The notes below the pieces were generated by a model. That model saw only the letters and a list, made by a program, of their open reading frames with translations, did no database searches and was not told the origin of the DNA. DNA of 64,000 bases from Oribacterium sp. oral taxon 078 str. F0262 (GTDB lineage Bacteria > Bacillota > Clostridia > Lachnospirales > Lachnospiraceae): positions 626,816 through 690,815 of the forward strand of contig NZ_GG729933.1 of assembly GCF_000160135.1 (NCBI RefSeq). The letters are read 5' to 3'. The position numbers and the translations under genes are program-made. Position 1 is the stretch's first letter; each line of letters starts with the position of its first letter. Below, one piece after another: positions 16,618 through 25,817 of this stretch.

Positions 16618-17934
16618 ATGGAGACTGCGCTTTCCTTTCCCTTTGATGAGAGAGGGATAGAGAAAATATATCTGGATTCCCGGGAGGACGGAAGAGGAGG
16701 CCTCTTCGTCCCGATCATCGGGGCGCATAAGGACGGGCACGACTTTATCGAGATGGCGGTCGAAAGGGGCGCAGCGGCCGTGCTCTCCTCCCGCGATGTG
16801 ACGGAGCTTAAGAAGAAATATCCCGAGGTCCGCTTCTGGCAGGTTCCGGACACGAGAGCGGCGCTCCAGGAGATCGGTCGCTATGAGAAAGAGCGCTTCC
16901 GGGGGAAGGTGATCGGCGTTACCGGCTCCTCCGGGAAGACGACGATGCGCTCGATGCTCGCCCTCGCGCTCTCCTCGGAGCGGAGGGTTTTTCAGACTGC
17001 GGGGAATGCGAACTCGCAGCTCGGCGTCCCGATCACGCTTTTTCAGCTCGCAAGGAGCGGGGCGGAGATCGCCGTGCTGGAGCTTGGGATGTCGGAGCCC
17101 GGGGAGATGACGAGGATCGCCTCCATCGCCCGTGTGGACCTCGCCCTCATAACGAATATCGGTACGGCGCACATCGAAAACCTGAAGACGAAGGAGAACA
17201 TCCTCCTTGAGAAGCTCCACATCCTGGACGGCGCAGCGGACGGAGCAGCTCTCTACCTAAACGGAGAGGACCCGCTTCTCGCCTCTCTCACGGAGGAGAG
17301 GATTCACGATCTCGGAATCTCTTTGGGAAAGAGGGTGGAGCTTCACTTTTACCGCGCGGAGGAGGAGATCCCGCTCTCCGCAGCGGGGCATCATATGCAG
17401 CAAAACGCCGCGGCGGCCCTCGCTGTCTCACTGGACCTCGGACTTCAAAGGGAGGGAGTGCTCCGGGCGCTCCGGGGCTTTTCCGGGCTGAAGGGGAGGG
17501 GGGAGAAGCTTCTCTCAAGGAGCGGGATCGGGATCCTGGATGACTCCTATAATGCCTCGCCGGATGCCCTGAAGGCCTCGCTCCTTGTGCTTTCAAAGGA
17601 GAAGGGGAGGAGAAAAATCGCGCTTCTCTCCGATATGCTGGAGCTCGGGGAAAGGAGCGAGGAGCTGCACGAGGACTGCGGCGCCTTCCTCTCCTCCCTT
17701 CCGATCGACAGGGTGCTTCTCTACGGAGAGAAATCCCTCGGCATACTCCGGGGCATCCGGAGGGAGGAGAAGCGGAGGGGGGACGGAAGGCAGATCCCCG
17801 TCTCGCATTTTTCGAACGCGGAGGAGCTCTACCGGGAGCTCCTCCGGGAGGCGGCCCCCGGGGATCTGGTCCTCTTTAAAGGCTCTCATTCCATGGGACT
17901 TTCCCGGCTGGTGGAGCGTTTTCGAGAGGAGTGA
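16618..17934 (+). CDS. murF: UDP-MurNAc-tripeptide--D-Ala-D-Ala ligase (MurF)
   Basis: The 438-residue enzyme adds D-Ala-D-Ala to complete the muropeptide precursor. It shows DSREDGRGGLFVPI, the ATP loop VTGSSGKTTMRSML, ELGMSEPGEM, ITNIGTAHIENL, DDSYNASPDALKASL and LLSDMLELG, all typical of MurF. It sits directly after murE with GAGGAGGAG as ribosome site and is followed almost at once by priA, so the three genes are probably co-transcribed. Confidence 0.94.
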   Translation: METALSFPFDERGIEKIYLDSREDGRGGLFVPIIGAHKDGHDFIEMAVERGAAAVLSSRDVTELKKKYPEVRFWQVPDTRAALQEIGRYEKERFRGKVIGVTGSSGKTTMRSMLALALSSERRVFQTAGNANSQLGVPITLFQLARSGAEIAVLELGMSEPGEMTRIASIARVDLALITNIGTAHIENLKTKENILLEKLHILDGAADGAALYLNGEDPLLASLTEERIHDLGISLGKRVELHFYRAEEEIPLSAAGHHMQQNAAAALAVSLDLGLQREGVLRALRGFSGLKGRGEKLLSRSGIGILDDSYNASPDALKASLLVLSKEKGRRKIALLSDMLELGERSEELHEDCGAFLSSLPIDRVLLYGEKSLGILRGIRREEKRRGDGRQIPVSHFSNAEELYRELLREAAPGDLVLFKGSHSMGLSRLVERFREE

Positions 17935-17944
17935 GAGAGAGGAA

Positions 17945-19972
17945 TTGTACGCAGAGCTTATCGTAGATATCAAGAGTGAGGCACTGGACCGGGCCTATAC
18001 CTACCTTGTCCCGGAGGGGATGGAGCTTGCACCGGGGGATAAGGTCTCCGTGCCCTTCGGCAGACAGGAAAAGACCGCCTACGTCCTCTCCCTCAGTGAG
18101 GAGACGGATTACGACGCGGGGAAGATCCGGGAGATCCGCTCCAAGGTCGAGGGGGCGGTCTCCGTCAAGGAGCAGCTGCTCGCCCTCGCCGTCTGGATGT
18201 CGGAGGAATATGGCACGACCTTGAATCAATGCCTGAAGACGGTGCTTCCGGTGAAGAGGACTGTGCGTAAGAACCGAAGGAGAGTTGATCCGCTTCTTCG
18301 CTACCATGGGACAGAGGAGATCCCGAAGCTGAACCCGGAGCAGGAGGCGGCCCTTTCCGAACTGAGAGAGGGATACCGGCGCTGCTTTTCGGAAGAGAGA
18401 GAGGAGAGGAAGGAGGGAGAAGATCCGCCGTCCTACCTCCTTTTCGGAGTCACCGGCTCCGGGAAGACGGAGGTCTATCTCAGGATATTGGAGGAGGTGA
18501 TCCAAAGCGGGAGACAGGCAATTCTTCTGATTCCCGAGATCTCCCTCACCTATCAGACGGTGCTGAGGGTCAGCGGGAGATTTCAGGGGAGGACCGCGAT
18601 CCTTCACTCCCGCATGAGCCTCGGGGAGCGCTATGAGCAGTATCTCCGCTGTGAGAGGGGAGAGGTCGACATCCTGATCGGACCGCGCTCTGCGGTCTTT
18701 GCGCCCTTTTCCGGACTCGGGCTTATCATCATGGATGAGGAGCAGGAGGGCGCCTATAAATCGGAGACCGCCCCCTGCTATGAGACGAGGGAGGTCGCGG
18801 AAAAGAGGGCGGAGCTCTCCGGCTGCCCGATTCTCTACGGTTCCGCAACGCCTTCTCTCACGATTTACCGGGCGGCTCTCTCCGGAAGGCCCAGGCTCCT
18901 CCGCCTGAAAAAGCGCGCCGTGCCGGGGAGCTGCCTTCCCAAAACGGAGATCGTGGATCTTCGGAGAGAGCTCTCGGAGGGAAACCGCTCCGTCTTCTCC
19001 AGGAGGCTCCGGGAGCTCATGGAGGAGAAGCTCTCCCTGGGGGAGCAGATCATGCTCTTTATGAACCGCCGCGGCTATTCCAGTTTCGTGAGCTGCAGAA
19101 GCTGCGGAGAGGCGATCCGATGTCCGCACTGCGATGTGAGCCTCACGCTCCACCGGGACGGGAGGCTTCGCTGCCATTACTGCGGCTATGAGCTTCCCCT
19201 CATGAAAAGCTGCCCCTCCTGCGGCTCTCCCTACCTCGCACCCTTTGGGACGGGGACGGAGAAGCTGGAGAGCCTCTGCCAAAAAGAGTTCCCCGGCGCG
19301 AGGCTGCTCCGCATGGACAGGGACACGACCGGGAGGAAGGGGGGATATGAGGAGATCCTCGAACGCTTCCGAAACCGGGAGGCGGATATTCTGATCGGGA
19401 CACAGATGATCGTGAAGGGACATGACTTCCCGGGCGTCACGCTGGTGGGGGTCATCGCAGCGGACCTAAGCCTTTTCAGCCCGGATTTTCGCTCCCAGGA
19501 GAAGACCTTCCAGCTTCTCACGCAGGCCGCGGGGAGGGCGGGGAGGGGGGAAAATCCCGGGACCGTCGTGATTCAGAGCTACCAGCCGGAGCACTATGCG
19601 ATCGTTTTGTCCATGCGGCAGGATTACGAGCTCTTCTACGAGAAGGAGCTGGCCTTTCGGGAAATGATGGGCTATCCGCCTTGCTCCAGACTTCTCACGA
19701 TCCGGCTGAGCTCCGCGGATGAGAGCTTTCTGGAGGCGGTCAGCTCCCAGAGCTTTTCCCGTTTCGAGAGCCGGGCGAGGGATGCGGGGGCGGAGCTCAT
19801 CGGGCCGCTCAACGCTCCGCTCTATAAGCTAAAGGATATTTTCCGGAAAATCATCTATATTAAGCATGAATCGCATGATATAATAATAAAATTGCGAAAG
19901 GACTTCGCAAAGACGGTCCGAAGCTTTGACCGGCGAGGGCTGATCCTTTTGCACTACGATCTGATACAATGA
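17945..19972 (+). CDS. priA: Primosomal protein N' (PriA helicase)
   Basis: PriA restarts stalled replication forks. The 675-residue product has the N-terminal 3' DNA-binding domain (ELIVDIKSEALDRAYTYLVP), Walker A GVTGSGKTEVYL, the DEEQ box (IMDEEQEGAYK), and paired zinc cysteines in CRSCGEAIRCPHC and CHYCGYELP. GTGTEKLE and the helicase motif QAAGRAGRG follow. I take the TTG at 17945 as start: it lies 11 bp after murF, follows GAGAGGAA and begins at the conserved YAELIVDI. An open frame back to 17585 overlaps murF and is spurious. The protein is somewhat shorter than many PriA proteins. Confidence 0.92.
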   Translation: MYAELIVDIKSEALDRAYTYLVPEGMELAPGDKVSVPFGRQEKTAYVLSLSEETDYDAGKIREIRSKVEGAVSVKEQLLALAVWMSEEYGTTLNQCLKTVLPVKRTVRKNRRRVDPLLRYHGTEEIPKLNPEQEAALSELREGYRRCFSEEREERKEGEDPPSYLLFGVTGSGKTEVYLRILEEVIQSGRQAILLIPEISLTYQTVLRVSGRFQGRTAILHSRMSLGERYEQYLRCERGEVDILIGPRSAVFAPFSGLGLIIMDEEQEGAYKSETAPCYETREVAEKRAELSGCPILYGSATPSLTIYRAALSGRPRLLRLKKRAVPGSCLPKTEIVDLRRELSEGNRSVFSRRLRELMEEKLSLGEQIMLFMNRRGYSSFVSCRSCGEAIRCPHCDVSLTLHRDGRLRCHYCGYELPLMKSCPSCGSPYLAPFGTGTEKLESLCQKEFPGARLLRMDRDTTGRKGGYEEILERFRNREADILIGTQMIVKGHDFPGVTLVGVIAADLSLFSPDFRSQEKTFQLLTQAAGRAGRGENPGTVVIQSYQPEHYAIVLSMRQDYELFYEKELAFREMMGYPPCSRLLTIRLSSADESFLEAVSSQSFSRFESRARDAGAELIGPLNAPLYKLKDIFRKIIYIKHESHDIIIKLRKDFAKTVRSFDRRGLILLHYDLIQ

Positions 19973-20030
19973 TTTGGACATGAAAAATGCCGGATATCGG
20001 GAGATCAGAGCGGGAAAAGGGAGGTAGGAA

Positions 20031-20540
20031 ATGGCGCTTCGATCCATCAGAGAGCTGGGAGATCCGATTCTGGAGAAGGAATGCAAAGAGATTAAAAATG
20101 TGACGGAGCGGACCAGGGAGCTGATCCGCGATATGCTGGATACCATGTATGAGGCAAACGGCGTGGGACTCGCGGCTCCTCAGGTCGGCGTGCTCCGCCG
20201 GGTCTTTGTGATCGATATCGGTGACGAAAAGCGCTATGTGTGCATCAATCCGGAGGTGAGCGTGCTGGGGGAGGAGCTCCAGACCGGCCCCGAGGGCTGC
20301 CTCTCCGTGCCCGGGAAGGAGGGGACTGTCACCCGCCCGATGCGCGTGCATGTGAAGGCGAAGGACATCGATTTCAAGGACTATGAATTCGACGCGGAGG
20401 GACTTCTGGCCCGGGCGGTCTCCCATGAAAACGACCATTTAAACGGAGTGATGTATACGACAAGAGTCGAGGGAGAGCTCCGGGACGTGGTCTATGGGGA
20501 AGCGGAAGGAGAAGAAGAACAGGAAGAGGAGGAGCTGTGA
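20031..20540 (+). CDS. def: Peptide deformylase
   Basis: The 169-residue metalloenzyme removes the formyl group from nascent proteins. All three family motifs are present: GVGLAAPQVG, EGCLSVPG and SHENDHLNG (HExDH). The C-terminus is a run of glutamates. The start follows GGGAGGTAGGAA. The stop overlaps the GTG start of fmt by 4 bp, so the two are translationally coupled. Confidence 0.96.
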   Translation: MALRSIRELGDPILEKECKEIKNVTERTRELIRDMLDTMYEANGVGLAAPQVGVLRRVFVIDIGDEKRYVCINPEVSVLGEELQTGPEGCLSVPGKEGTVTRPMRVHVKAKDIDFKDYEFDAEGLLARAVSHENDHLNGVMYTTRVEGELRDVVYGEAEGEEEQEEEEL

Positions 20541-21556
20541 GGCTGATCTTTATGGGGACTCCGGACTTCGCCGCGGAGGGGCTTAAGGCGCTTCTTGGAG
20601 CGGGACATGAGATTTCCCTCGTTTTGACGCAGCCGGACCGCCCGAGGGGGCGTCACAGCGCGCCGAGAAAGTCCGAGGTAAGGCTTCTTGCGGAGGAGCA
20701 TGGGATTTCGGTCCTGACACCCTCCCGCCTTTTCACAGATGAAGAGGCGATAGGACGGATACGGGAGCTCTCTCCGGAGCTCATCGTAGTGAGCGCCTTC
20801 GGGCAGCTTCTCCCGAAGGAGGTGCTGGAGATCCCCGATTACGGCTGCGTCAATATCCACGCCTCCCTCCTCCCGAGATTCCGGGGCGCATCCCCCGTGC
20901 AGTGGGCGATTCTCTCCGGAGACAAGGAGAGCGGCGTCACCACGATGCAGATGGATGAGGGACTCGATACGGGGGATATCCTGCTCCAGGAGTCCGTCCC
21001 GCTCGCAAAGGACGAGACGGGCGGTTCCCTCTTTGAGAAGCTGTCGAAGCTCGGCGGGAAGCTCATCCTGGAGACGATCGATGGTCTGGAGAGAGGGACG
21101 ATCCAAAGGAGAAGGCAGCCGGAGGAGGGGGCCCTGAGAGTCGGCCTTTTGAAAAAAAGCAGCGGCCTTCTCAACTGGAACGAGCCCTCGGACAGGCTGG
21201 AGCGGAGGATCCGCGCTCTGAATCCCTGGCCGGGGAGCTTCAGCTATCTTTTGGGAAAGCAGCTAAAGCTCTGGAAGGCGGACAGCCTTCCGGGGGGCAG
21301 TGATGCGGGAGAGCTTTCCCGGATCGGAAGACTGGATGAAGAGCGCATCCTGTTGGAGGCGGAGAGAGCGAAGCTTCCCCGGGAGGATTTTCTCTTTCGG
21401 GGGGATGCGGGAGAGCTTTATCTCGAGAAGGGACGAAACGATATCCTCATCCGCTGCGGGGAGGGATTTCTCCGGATCCTCGAGCTTCAGGAGGAGGGAA
21501 GAAGGAGAATGGATGCCGCCTCCTTCCTCCGGGGCCGAAGGATCTTTTCCGTTTAA
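20537..21556 (+). CDS. fmt: Methionyl-tRNA formyltransferase
   Basis: The 339-residue enzyme formylates initiator Met-tRNA using 10-formyl-THF. Motifs include LIFMGTPDFA, ALLGAGHEISLVLTQPDRP, the active-site block NIHASLLPRFRGASPVQWAI and MDEGLDTGDIL, then the C-terminal OB-like domain with the NPWPGSF segment. It starts with GTG inside the end of def, with GAGGAGCT upstream. fhs, def and fmt together cover the formyl cycle of initiation. Confidence 0.95.
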   Translation: MRLIFMGTPDFAAEGLKALLGAGHEISLVLTQPDRPRGRHSAPRKSEVRLLAEEHGISVLTPSRLFTDEEAIGRIRELSPELIVVSAFGQLLPKEVLEIPDYGCVNIHASLLPRFRGASPVQWAILSGDKESGVTTMQMDEGLDTGDILLQESVPLAKDETGGSLFEKLSKLGGKLILETIDGLERGTIQRRRQPEEGALRVGLLKKSSGLLNWNEPSDRLERRIRALNPWPGSFSYLLGKQLKLWKADSLPGGSDAGELSRIGRLDEERILLEAERAKLPREDFLFRGDAGELYLEKGRNDILIRCGEGFLRILELQEEGRRRMDAASFLRGRRIFSV

Positions 21557-21610
21557 ACTTCTGTCATCTCTGAGGACAAGAGTAGGAATTGGAAGAGCGG
21601 CCGCCATGAT

Positions 21611-21733
21611 ATTCGAGCGAATGGAGCCGGAGCGAGGCCGCCTTGCTGTTCGGGCGAATGGAGCCGGATAGAAGCTTTCTTACTGTTCGAGCGAATGGAG
21701 CTGGAGAGAAGTCGCCTTAGTGTTCAAGTGCGG
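21611..21733. repeat. 37 bp tandem repeat, three copies plus a fragment
   Basis: Units start at 21611, 21648 and 21685, each 37 bp, on the pattern GTTCGAGCGAATGGAGC followed by a more variable second half. A fourth copy stops after about 12 bp (GTTCAAGTGCGG). There are no spacers, so this is not a CRISPR array. Confidence 0.8.
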
Positions 21734-21853
21734 GCGGATAGAGGAAGGCATGATCTCAGAGCATGAAATGCGGCGGGGAAGCAATACGGCGGGATTACGG
21801 GGCGGCAGTGATAAGACGGACCGAGCTTTTCCGGGAGAAAGGAGAGTGAAGCA

Positions 21854-22558
21854 GTGTATTCTTATTATCCGGGCTATTTCGACTGGACCTATCTTCTCAT
21901 CCTGATCGGCGCGCTGCTTTCTTTCCTCGCAAGTGCCAATGTGAGACATACCTTCGAGCGCTACGCTGCTGTTCCCGCCTCCGCGGGTCTCGATGCCGAG
22001 GGGGCAGCGCGCTTTATCCTTTCGAAAAACGGGATCGGCAATGTGGAGATCCGCGGAATCCCCGGGGACCTCACGGATAATTATGTGCCGTCGCAGAAGA
22101 TTTTAAATCTGTCCGATTCCACGAGGCACTCCGGCTCCATCGCGGCGATCGGTGTCGCCGCACACGAGTGCGGGCACGCGATTCAGGATTCGGTCGGCTT
22201 TTATCCCCTGATTCTTACGAGAACGATCAGTCCGCTCTGCGCTTTCATGTCCCGGATCTCGATCCCGCTCATCCTCTTTGGCTTTCTGATCGGGCTTACG
22301 CCGCTCATCCAATTCGGAATCCTCGCCTTCATCATCGCGATCTCCTTTCAGATCATCACGCTCCCGGTGGAGTTTGATGCCTCCCGGCGGGCGGTGAAGA
22401 CCTTGAGGGAAAATCATATCCTTTCGGAGACGGAGCTTCGCGGCGTGAAGGCTGTCCTTACGGCGGCGGCCCTCACCTATGTCGCGGCGGCGGCTTCCTC
22501 CCTCCTTCAGCTTCTCCGGCTTTTGATCCTGTCGAGAAACAGGGACAGAAGGGACTGA
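21854..22558 (+). CDS. Zinc metallopeptidase, YugP type (membrane)
   Basis: The 234-residue membrane protein belongs to the neutral zinc metallopeptidase family represented by Bacillus YugP. It has an N-terminal helix, the zinc motif AAHECGHAIQD near residue 100, then hydrophobic helices (ISIPLILFGFLIGL and LIQFGILAFIIAI) and LPVEFDASRRAVKTL, typical of the family. It starts with GTG after GAAAGGAGAGTGA. It is inserted between fmt and rsmB, an arrangement I associate with Clostridia. The natural substrate is unknown. Confidence 0.88.
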   Translation: MYSYYPGYFDWTYLLILIGALLSFLASANVRHTFERYAAVPASAGLDAEGAARFILSKNGIGNVEIRGIPGDLTDNYVPSQKILNLSDSTRHSGSIAAIGVAAHECGHAIQDSVGFYPLILTRTISPLCAFMSRISIPLILFGFLIGLTPLIQFGILAFIIAISFQIITLPVEFDASRRAVKTLRENHILSETELRGVKAVLTAAALTYVAAAASSLLQLLRLLILSRNRDRRD

Positions 22559-22583
22559 GAGAATGGGAGAGGGAGGAAAGAGG

Positions 22584-23846
22584 ATGAGAGGAGAGAGGAT
22601 TCGGCGCTCGGAGGATCCGAGGAATACGGCACTCTCGATCCTCTTTGATATTTTTGAGAAGGGGAAGCATTCCCATATCGCGCTTCGGGAGGAGCTCTCG
22701 AAGTATAAAGCCATGCCGGAGCGGGACCGGGCCTTCCTCACAAGACTTGTGAACGGGACAGTGGAGCGCTCCGTGACGCTGGATTATTTTCTGGACCGCT
22801 GTTCCCGTCTCAAGGTGAAGAAAATGAGGCCTCTCCTTCGCACGCTGCTTCGGATGGGGAGCTTCCAGATCCTGTTTTCAGACCGGGTGCCGGACAGCGC
22901 GGCAGTCAATGAGAGCGTAAAGCTCAGCCATCGGAGGGGGCTCTCCGGACTCTCCTCCTTCGTAAACGCCGTTCTTCGGAGGATTTCGGGAGAGAAGGAA
23001 TCGATCCTGCGCTTGCTCCGGGAGGAGGGGGAGATCCCGGAATATGTGCGCTTCAGCCTCCCGGAATGGCTCTATCGCTTTCTGCTCTCCGAGTACGGGA
23101 GGGAGGAGACGGAGAGGATGGCCGCCTACTTTCTCTCGGAGGAGCATGGAAATTACGTGCGCTTTCGGGATGGAAGATGCGTAAAACGCTCCGGAAATCT
23201 CTCTGAGGAGGAGGCCTTTCGATGCGGGGAGATGACGATACAGGATTATTCCTCCCAGCAGGTCGGTCTCCTCGCTTCCCCGGCGGGAGGGGAGTTCGTC
23301 GTCGATGTCTGCGCCTCCCCCGGCGGGAAATGCTGCCATGTCGCGGAGCTTCTCAGGGGGAGCGGGAGAGTCGATGCCCGGGATATCACAGAGGAAAAGA
23401 TCCGTCTCATCGAGGAAAATATCGAAAGGCTGCATCTTAAAAATATCAAGGCGAAGCTCTGGGATGCGAGAAAGTCGGACCCTTCTCTCACGGATTCGCT
23501 CGGGAGAGGGAGGGCGGATCTTCTGCTCTGTGATCTCCCCTGCTCAGGGCTCGGCGTCCTCCATAAAAAGCCGGACATCCGTTTCTCCGCGGGGCTGGAG
23601 AGGATTCTGGAACTGCAGAGTCTGCAAAGGGAGATTCTGGACTGCTCGCAGAGCTATGTGAAGCCGGGGGGCCGCCTCATCTACTCCACCTGCACGCTGA
23701 GCCGCGCGGAAAATGAGGAGAACCGGGATTATATCCTGGAGCACTTTTCCTTCACGCTTCTCTCCGAGAGGAAGGTTCTCCCGGGGCAGCCCTCGGACGG
23801 CTTCTATATCGCGGAGTTTCGCCGAAGGGAGGAGAAGGAGGTCTAA
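22584..23846 (+). CDS. rsmB: 16S rRNA cytosine-C5 methyltransferase RsmB
   Basis: About 420 residues. An N-terminal NusB-like helical domain (DPRNTALSILFDIFEKGKHS) is joined to a SAM-dependent methyltransferase domain with VDVCASPGGKCCHVAELL, LLCDLPCSGLGVLHKKPDIR (catalytic PC motif) and GGRLIYSTCTLSRAENEEN. RsmB methylates C967 of 16S rRNA. I prefer the ATG at 22584 because GGGAGG precedes it at 8 nt; an ATG at 22563 is possible but lacks a good site. rlmN follows with no gap. Confidence 0.93.
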   Translation: MRGERIRRSEDPRNTALSILFDIFEKGKHSHIALREELSKYKAMPERDRAFLTRLVNGTVERSVTLDYFLDRCSRLKVKKMRPLLRTLLRMGSFQILFSDRVPDSAAVNESVKLSHRRGLSGLSSFVNAVLRRISGEKESILRLLREEGEIPEYVRFSLPEWLYRFLLSEYGREETERMAAYFLSEEHGNYVRFRDGRCVKRSGNLSEEEAFRCGEMTIQDYSSQQVGLLASPAGGEFVVDVCASPGGKCCHVAELLRGSGRVDARDITEEKIRLIEENIERLHLKNIKAKLWDARKSDPSLTDSLGRGRADLLLCDLPCSGLGVLHKKPDIRFSAGLERILELQSLQREILDCSQSYVKPGGRLIYSTCTLSRAENEENRDYILEHFSFTLLSERKVLPGQPSDGFYIAEFRRREEKEV

Positions 23847-24935
23847 ATGCAGGAGATACGGGAACTGAGTCTGCCGGAGCTTCGGGAGAAGATGAGGGAG
23901 CTCTCCGAGAAGCCCTTTCGGGCGGAGCAGATCTACAGCTGGCTGCATGAAAGGCTCTGCGCCTCCTTTGATGAGATGTCGAATCTGAGCCTCCCCCTTC
24001 GAGAGAAGCTCAGGGAGCATTTCCGTCTCTTCCTCCCGGAGCCTGTCAGAATCCTTTCCTCCAGTCTGGACGGAACTCGGAAGTTCATCTTCCGCCTGGA
24101 GGACGGCCATATCATTGAATCGGTCTTTATGCGCTACCGCCACGGCAATACTGTCTGTATCTCCAGTCAGGTGGGCTGCCGCATGGGCTGCCGCTTCTGC
24201 GCCTCTACTCTGGAGGGACTTGCCCGGAATCTGAGTGCCGCGGAGATGCTCACGCAGGTCTACCAGATTCAGCGCCTTTTAGGGGAGAGGATCAGCAATG
24301 TAGTCGTCATGGGATCCGGGGAGCCTCTGGACAACTATGAGAATCTCACGAAATTCGTGCGGATGATCTCGGATGAGAGGGGGCTTCATCTCTCCCAGAG
24401 GAATCTTACGGTGTCGACCTGCGGTCTCGTGCCGGAGCTTTTCCGGCTCTCGGAGGAGGGCTTCCAGCTCACGCTGGCCCTGAGCCTCCACGCGCCGAAT
24501 GATGAGATCCGCCGAAGGCTCATGCCGATCGCAGCCCGCTATCCTCTCTCAGAGCTTCTGCCCGCGGTGCGGCATTACTTCGAGAGGACGGGGAGGAGGG
24601 TGAGCTTCGAGTATTCTGTCGTCCGGGATCTCAATGACACAAGAGAGGAGGCGGAGGCTCTCTCTTCTCTCCTCAAAAAGCTTCGGGATGAGGGAGAGGG
24701 CTCTGCGGGACAGCAGAAGGGCTTTCCCCTCCATGTGAATCTGATCCCGGTGAATCCGATCCGGGAGAGGAGCTGGGAGAGGCCGGAGCGAAGGAGGATA
24801 GAGGATTTTCAGCATATCCTCGAGAAAAACGGCATTTCCGCAACGATCCGGCGCGAGATGGGAGCGGACATCTCCGGGGCCTGCGGGCAGCTCCGCCGGG
24901 ATTATCTCGGGGAGAAGCGGAGCGAAACGAATTAG
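23847..24935 (+). CDS. rlmN: Dual-specificity RNA methyltransferase RlmN
   Basis: This 362-residue radical-SAM enzyme methylates C2 of A2503 in 23S rRNA and A37 of some tRNAs. The iron-sulfur motif is CRMGCRFCAST, preceded by TVCISSQVG. VVMGSGEPLDNYENL, TVSTCGLVP, ALSLHAPNDEIRRRLMPI and HVNLIPVNP follow, with a late Cys (SGACGQLRRDY) that forms the methyl-carrying residue. It starts immediately after the rsmB stop, with GGAGAAGGAGG upstream. Confidence 0.96.
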   Translation: MQEIRELSLPELREKMRELSEKPFRAEQIYSWLHERLCASFDEMSNLSLPLREKLREHFRLFLPEPVRILSSSLDGTRKFIFRLEDGHIIESVFMRYRHGNTVCISSQVGCRMGCRFCASTLEGLARNLSAAEMLTQVYQIQRLLGERISNVVVMGSGEPLDNYENLTKFVRMISDERGLHLSQRNLTVSTCGLVPELFRLSEEGFQLTLALSLHAPNDEIRRRLMPIAARYPLSELLPAVRHYFERTGRRVSFEYSVVRDLNDTREEAEALSSLLKKLRDEGEGSAGQQKGFPLHVNLIPVNPIRERSWERPERRRIEDFQHILEKNGISATIRREMGADISGACGQLRRDYLGEKRSETN

Positions 24936-25073
24936 CATAGATACAGGATGCGGGAGAGGAGAAACGGAGGGAAGCTGCCCTGTGCCTGGGGGATCAAGGC
25001 GGGAGGGGAAGCGGAGCTTTCGTTTTATGCCATCGAAACAGAGGAGAGGCGGGAGCGCGAATAGGAGAGTTTG

Positions 25074-25817
25074 ATGGAATTCTTTTCGAAGACGGATCAG
25101 GGCCGGAGACGGCAGTTGAATCAGGACTATGTCTTTGCCAGCAAAGAAGCAGTGGGGAAGCTTCCGAATCTCTTTCTCCTTGCGGACGGCATGGGGGGAC
25201 ACAGGGCAGGGGACTATGCCTCCCGCTTCCTCGTGGAGGAGCTCCATAAGTATCTTGAGAGCGCGGAGGAGGGGCCGACGGTCCGCCTCCTGGAGAGAGG
25301 GATCCGCAGGGTCAATGCGGAGCTTTTTCGTCTCTCCTCGGAGAACGATGAGCTCCGGGGGATGGGATCCACCCTGGTATCCGCCGTCATCGAGGGAAAG
25401 CTCCTTACGATCTCCAATATCGGAGATTCCCGCGCCTACCTGATCCGCGGGAGCGGCATCCGTCAGATCACCCACGACCACAGCTATGTGGAGGAAATGT
25501 GTGAGAGGGGACTCATGCGCCGCGGCTCTCCGGACTATCTGAGGGCCCGGAATATCATCACGCGCGCGGTCGGGACGGAGAGCAGCGTCGAGGCCGATTT
25601 CTTCGAAGTGAATCTGATGGAGGGGGACTCTCTCCTTCTGTGCTCGGACGGGCTCAGCAATATGGTGGACAATGAGAGCATCCTTAATATCGTGCGGGAT
25701 GCTTCCCCTGTGGAGGAGAGGGGGCAGGCGCTCATCGATATGGCGAATATCAATGGGGGGAGAGACAATATCGGCGTGATCCTCATTGATGCTTTCCAGG
25801 GGGAGGGCGGAGCATGA
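25074..25817 (+). CDS. stp: PP2C-type Ser/Thr phosphatase (Stp/PrpC)
   Basis: The 247-residue phosphatase has the metal-binding motifs of the bacterial PP2C family: LLADGMGGHRAGDYAS, GMGSTLVSAVI, NIGDSRAYLIR, LLCSDGLSNMV and GGRDNIGVILI. It reverses phosphorylation by the PASTA kinase encoded next, with which it overlaps by 4 bp (ATGA). The ATG at 25074 follows AGGAGAG. The 138 bp gap to rlmN holds only a doubtful 38-codon frame. Confidence 0.95.
   Translation: MEFFSKTDQGRRRQLNQDYVFASKEAVGKLPNLFLLADGMGGHRAGDYASRFLVEELHKYLESAEEGPTVRLLERGIRRVNAELFRLSSENDELRGMGSTLVSAVIEGKLLTISNIGDSRAYLIRGSGIRQITHDHSYVEEMCERGLMRRGSPDYLRARNIITRAVGTESSVEADFFEVNLMEGDSLLLCSDGLSNMVDNESILNIVRDASPVEERGQALIDMANINGGRDNIGVILIDAFQGEGGA

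Noticed and set aside
17585-17944. N-terminal extension of priA
   Set aside because: This part overlaps murF in another frame and has Ser/Arg-rich shadow composition. PriA similarity starts at the TTG at 17945.
21611-21733. CRISPR array
   Set aside because: The 37 bp units are directly adjacent with no spacers and no cas genes are nearby.
24948-25064. 38-codon frame between rlmN and stp
   Set aside because: It starts with ATG but lacks a convincing ribosome site and recognisable features. It is too short to call.
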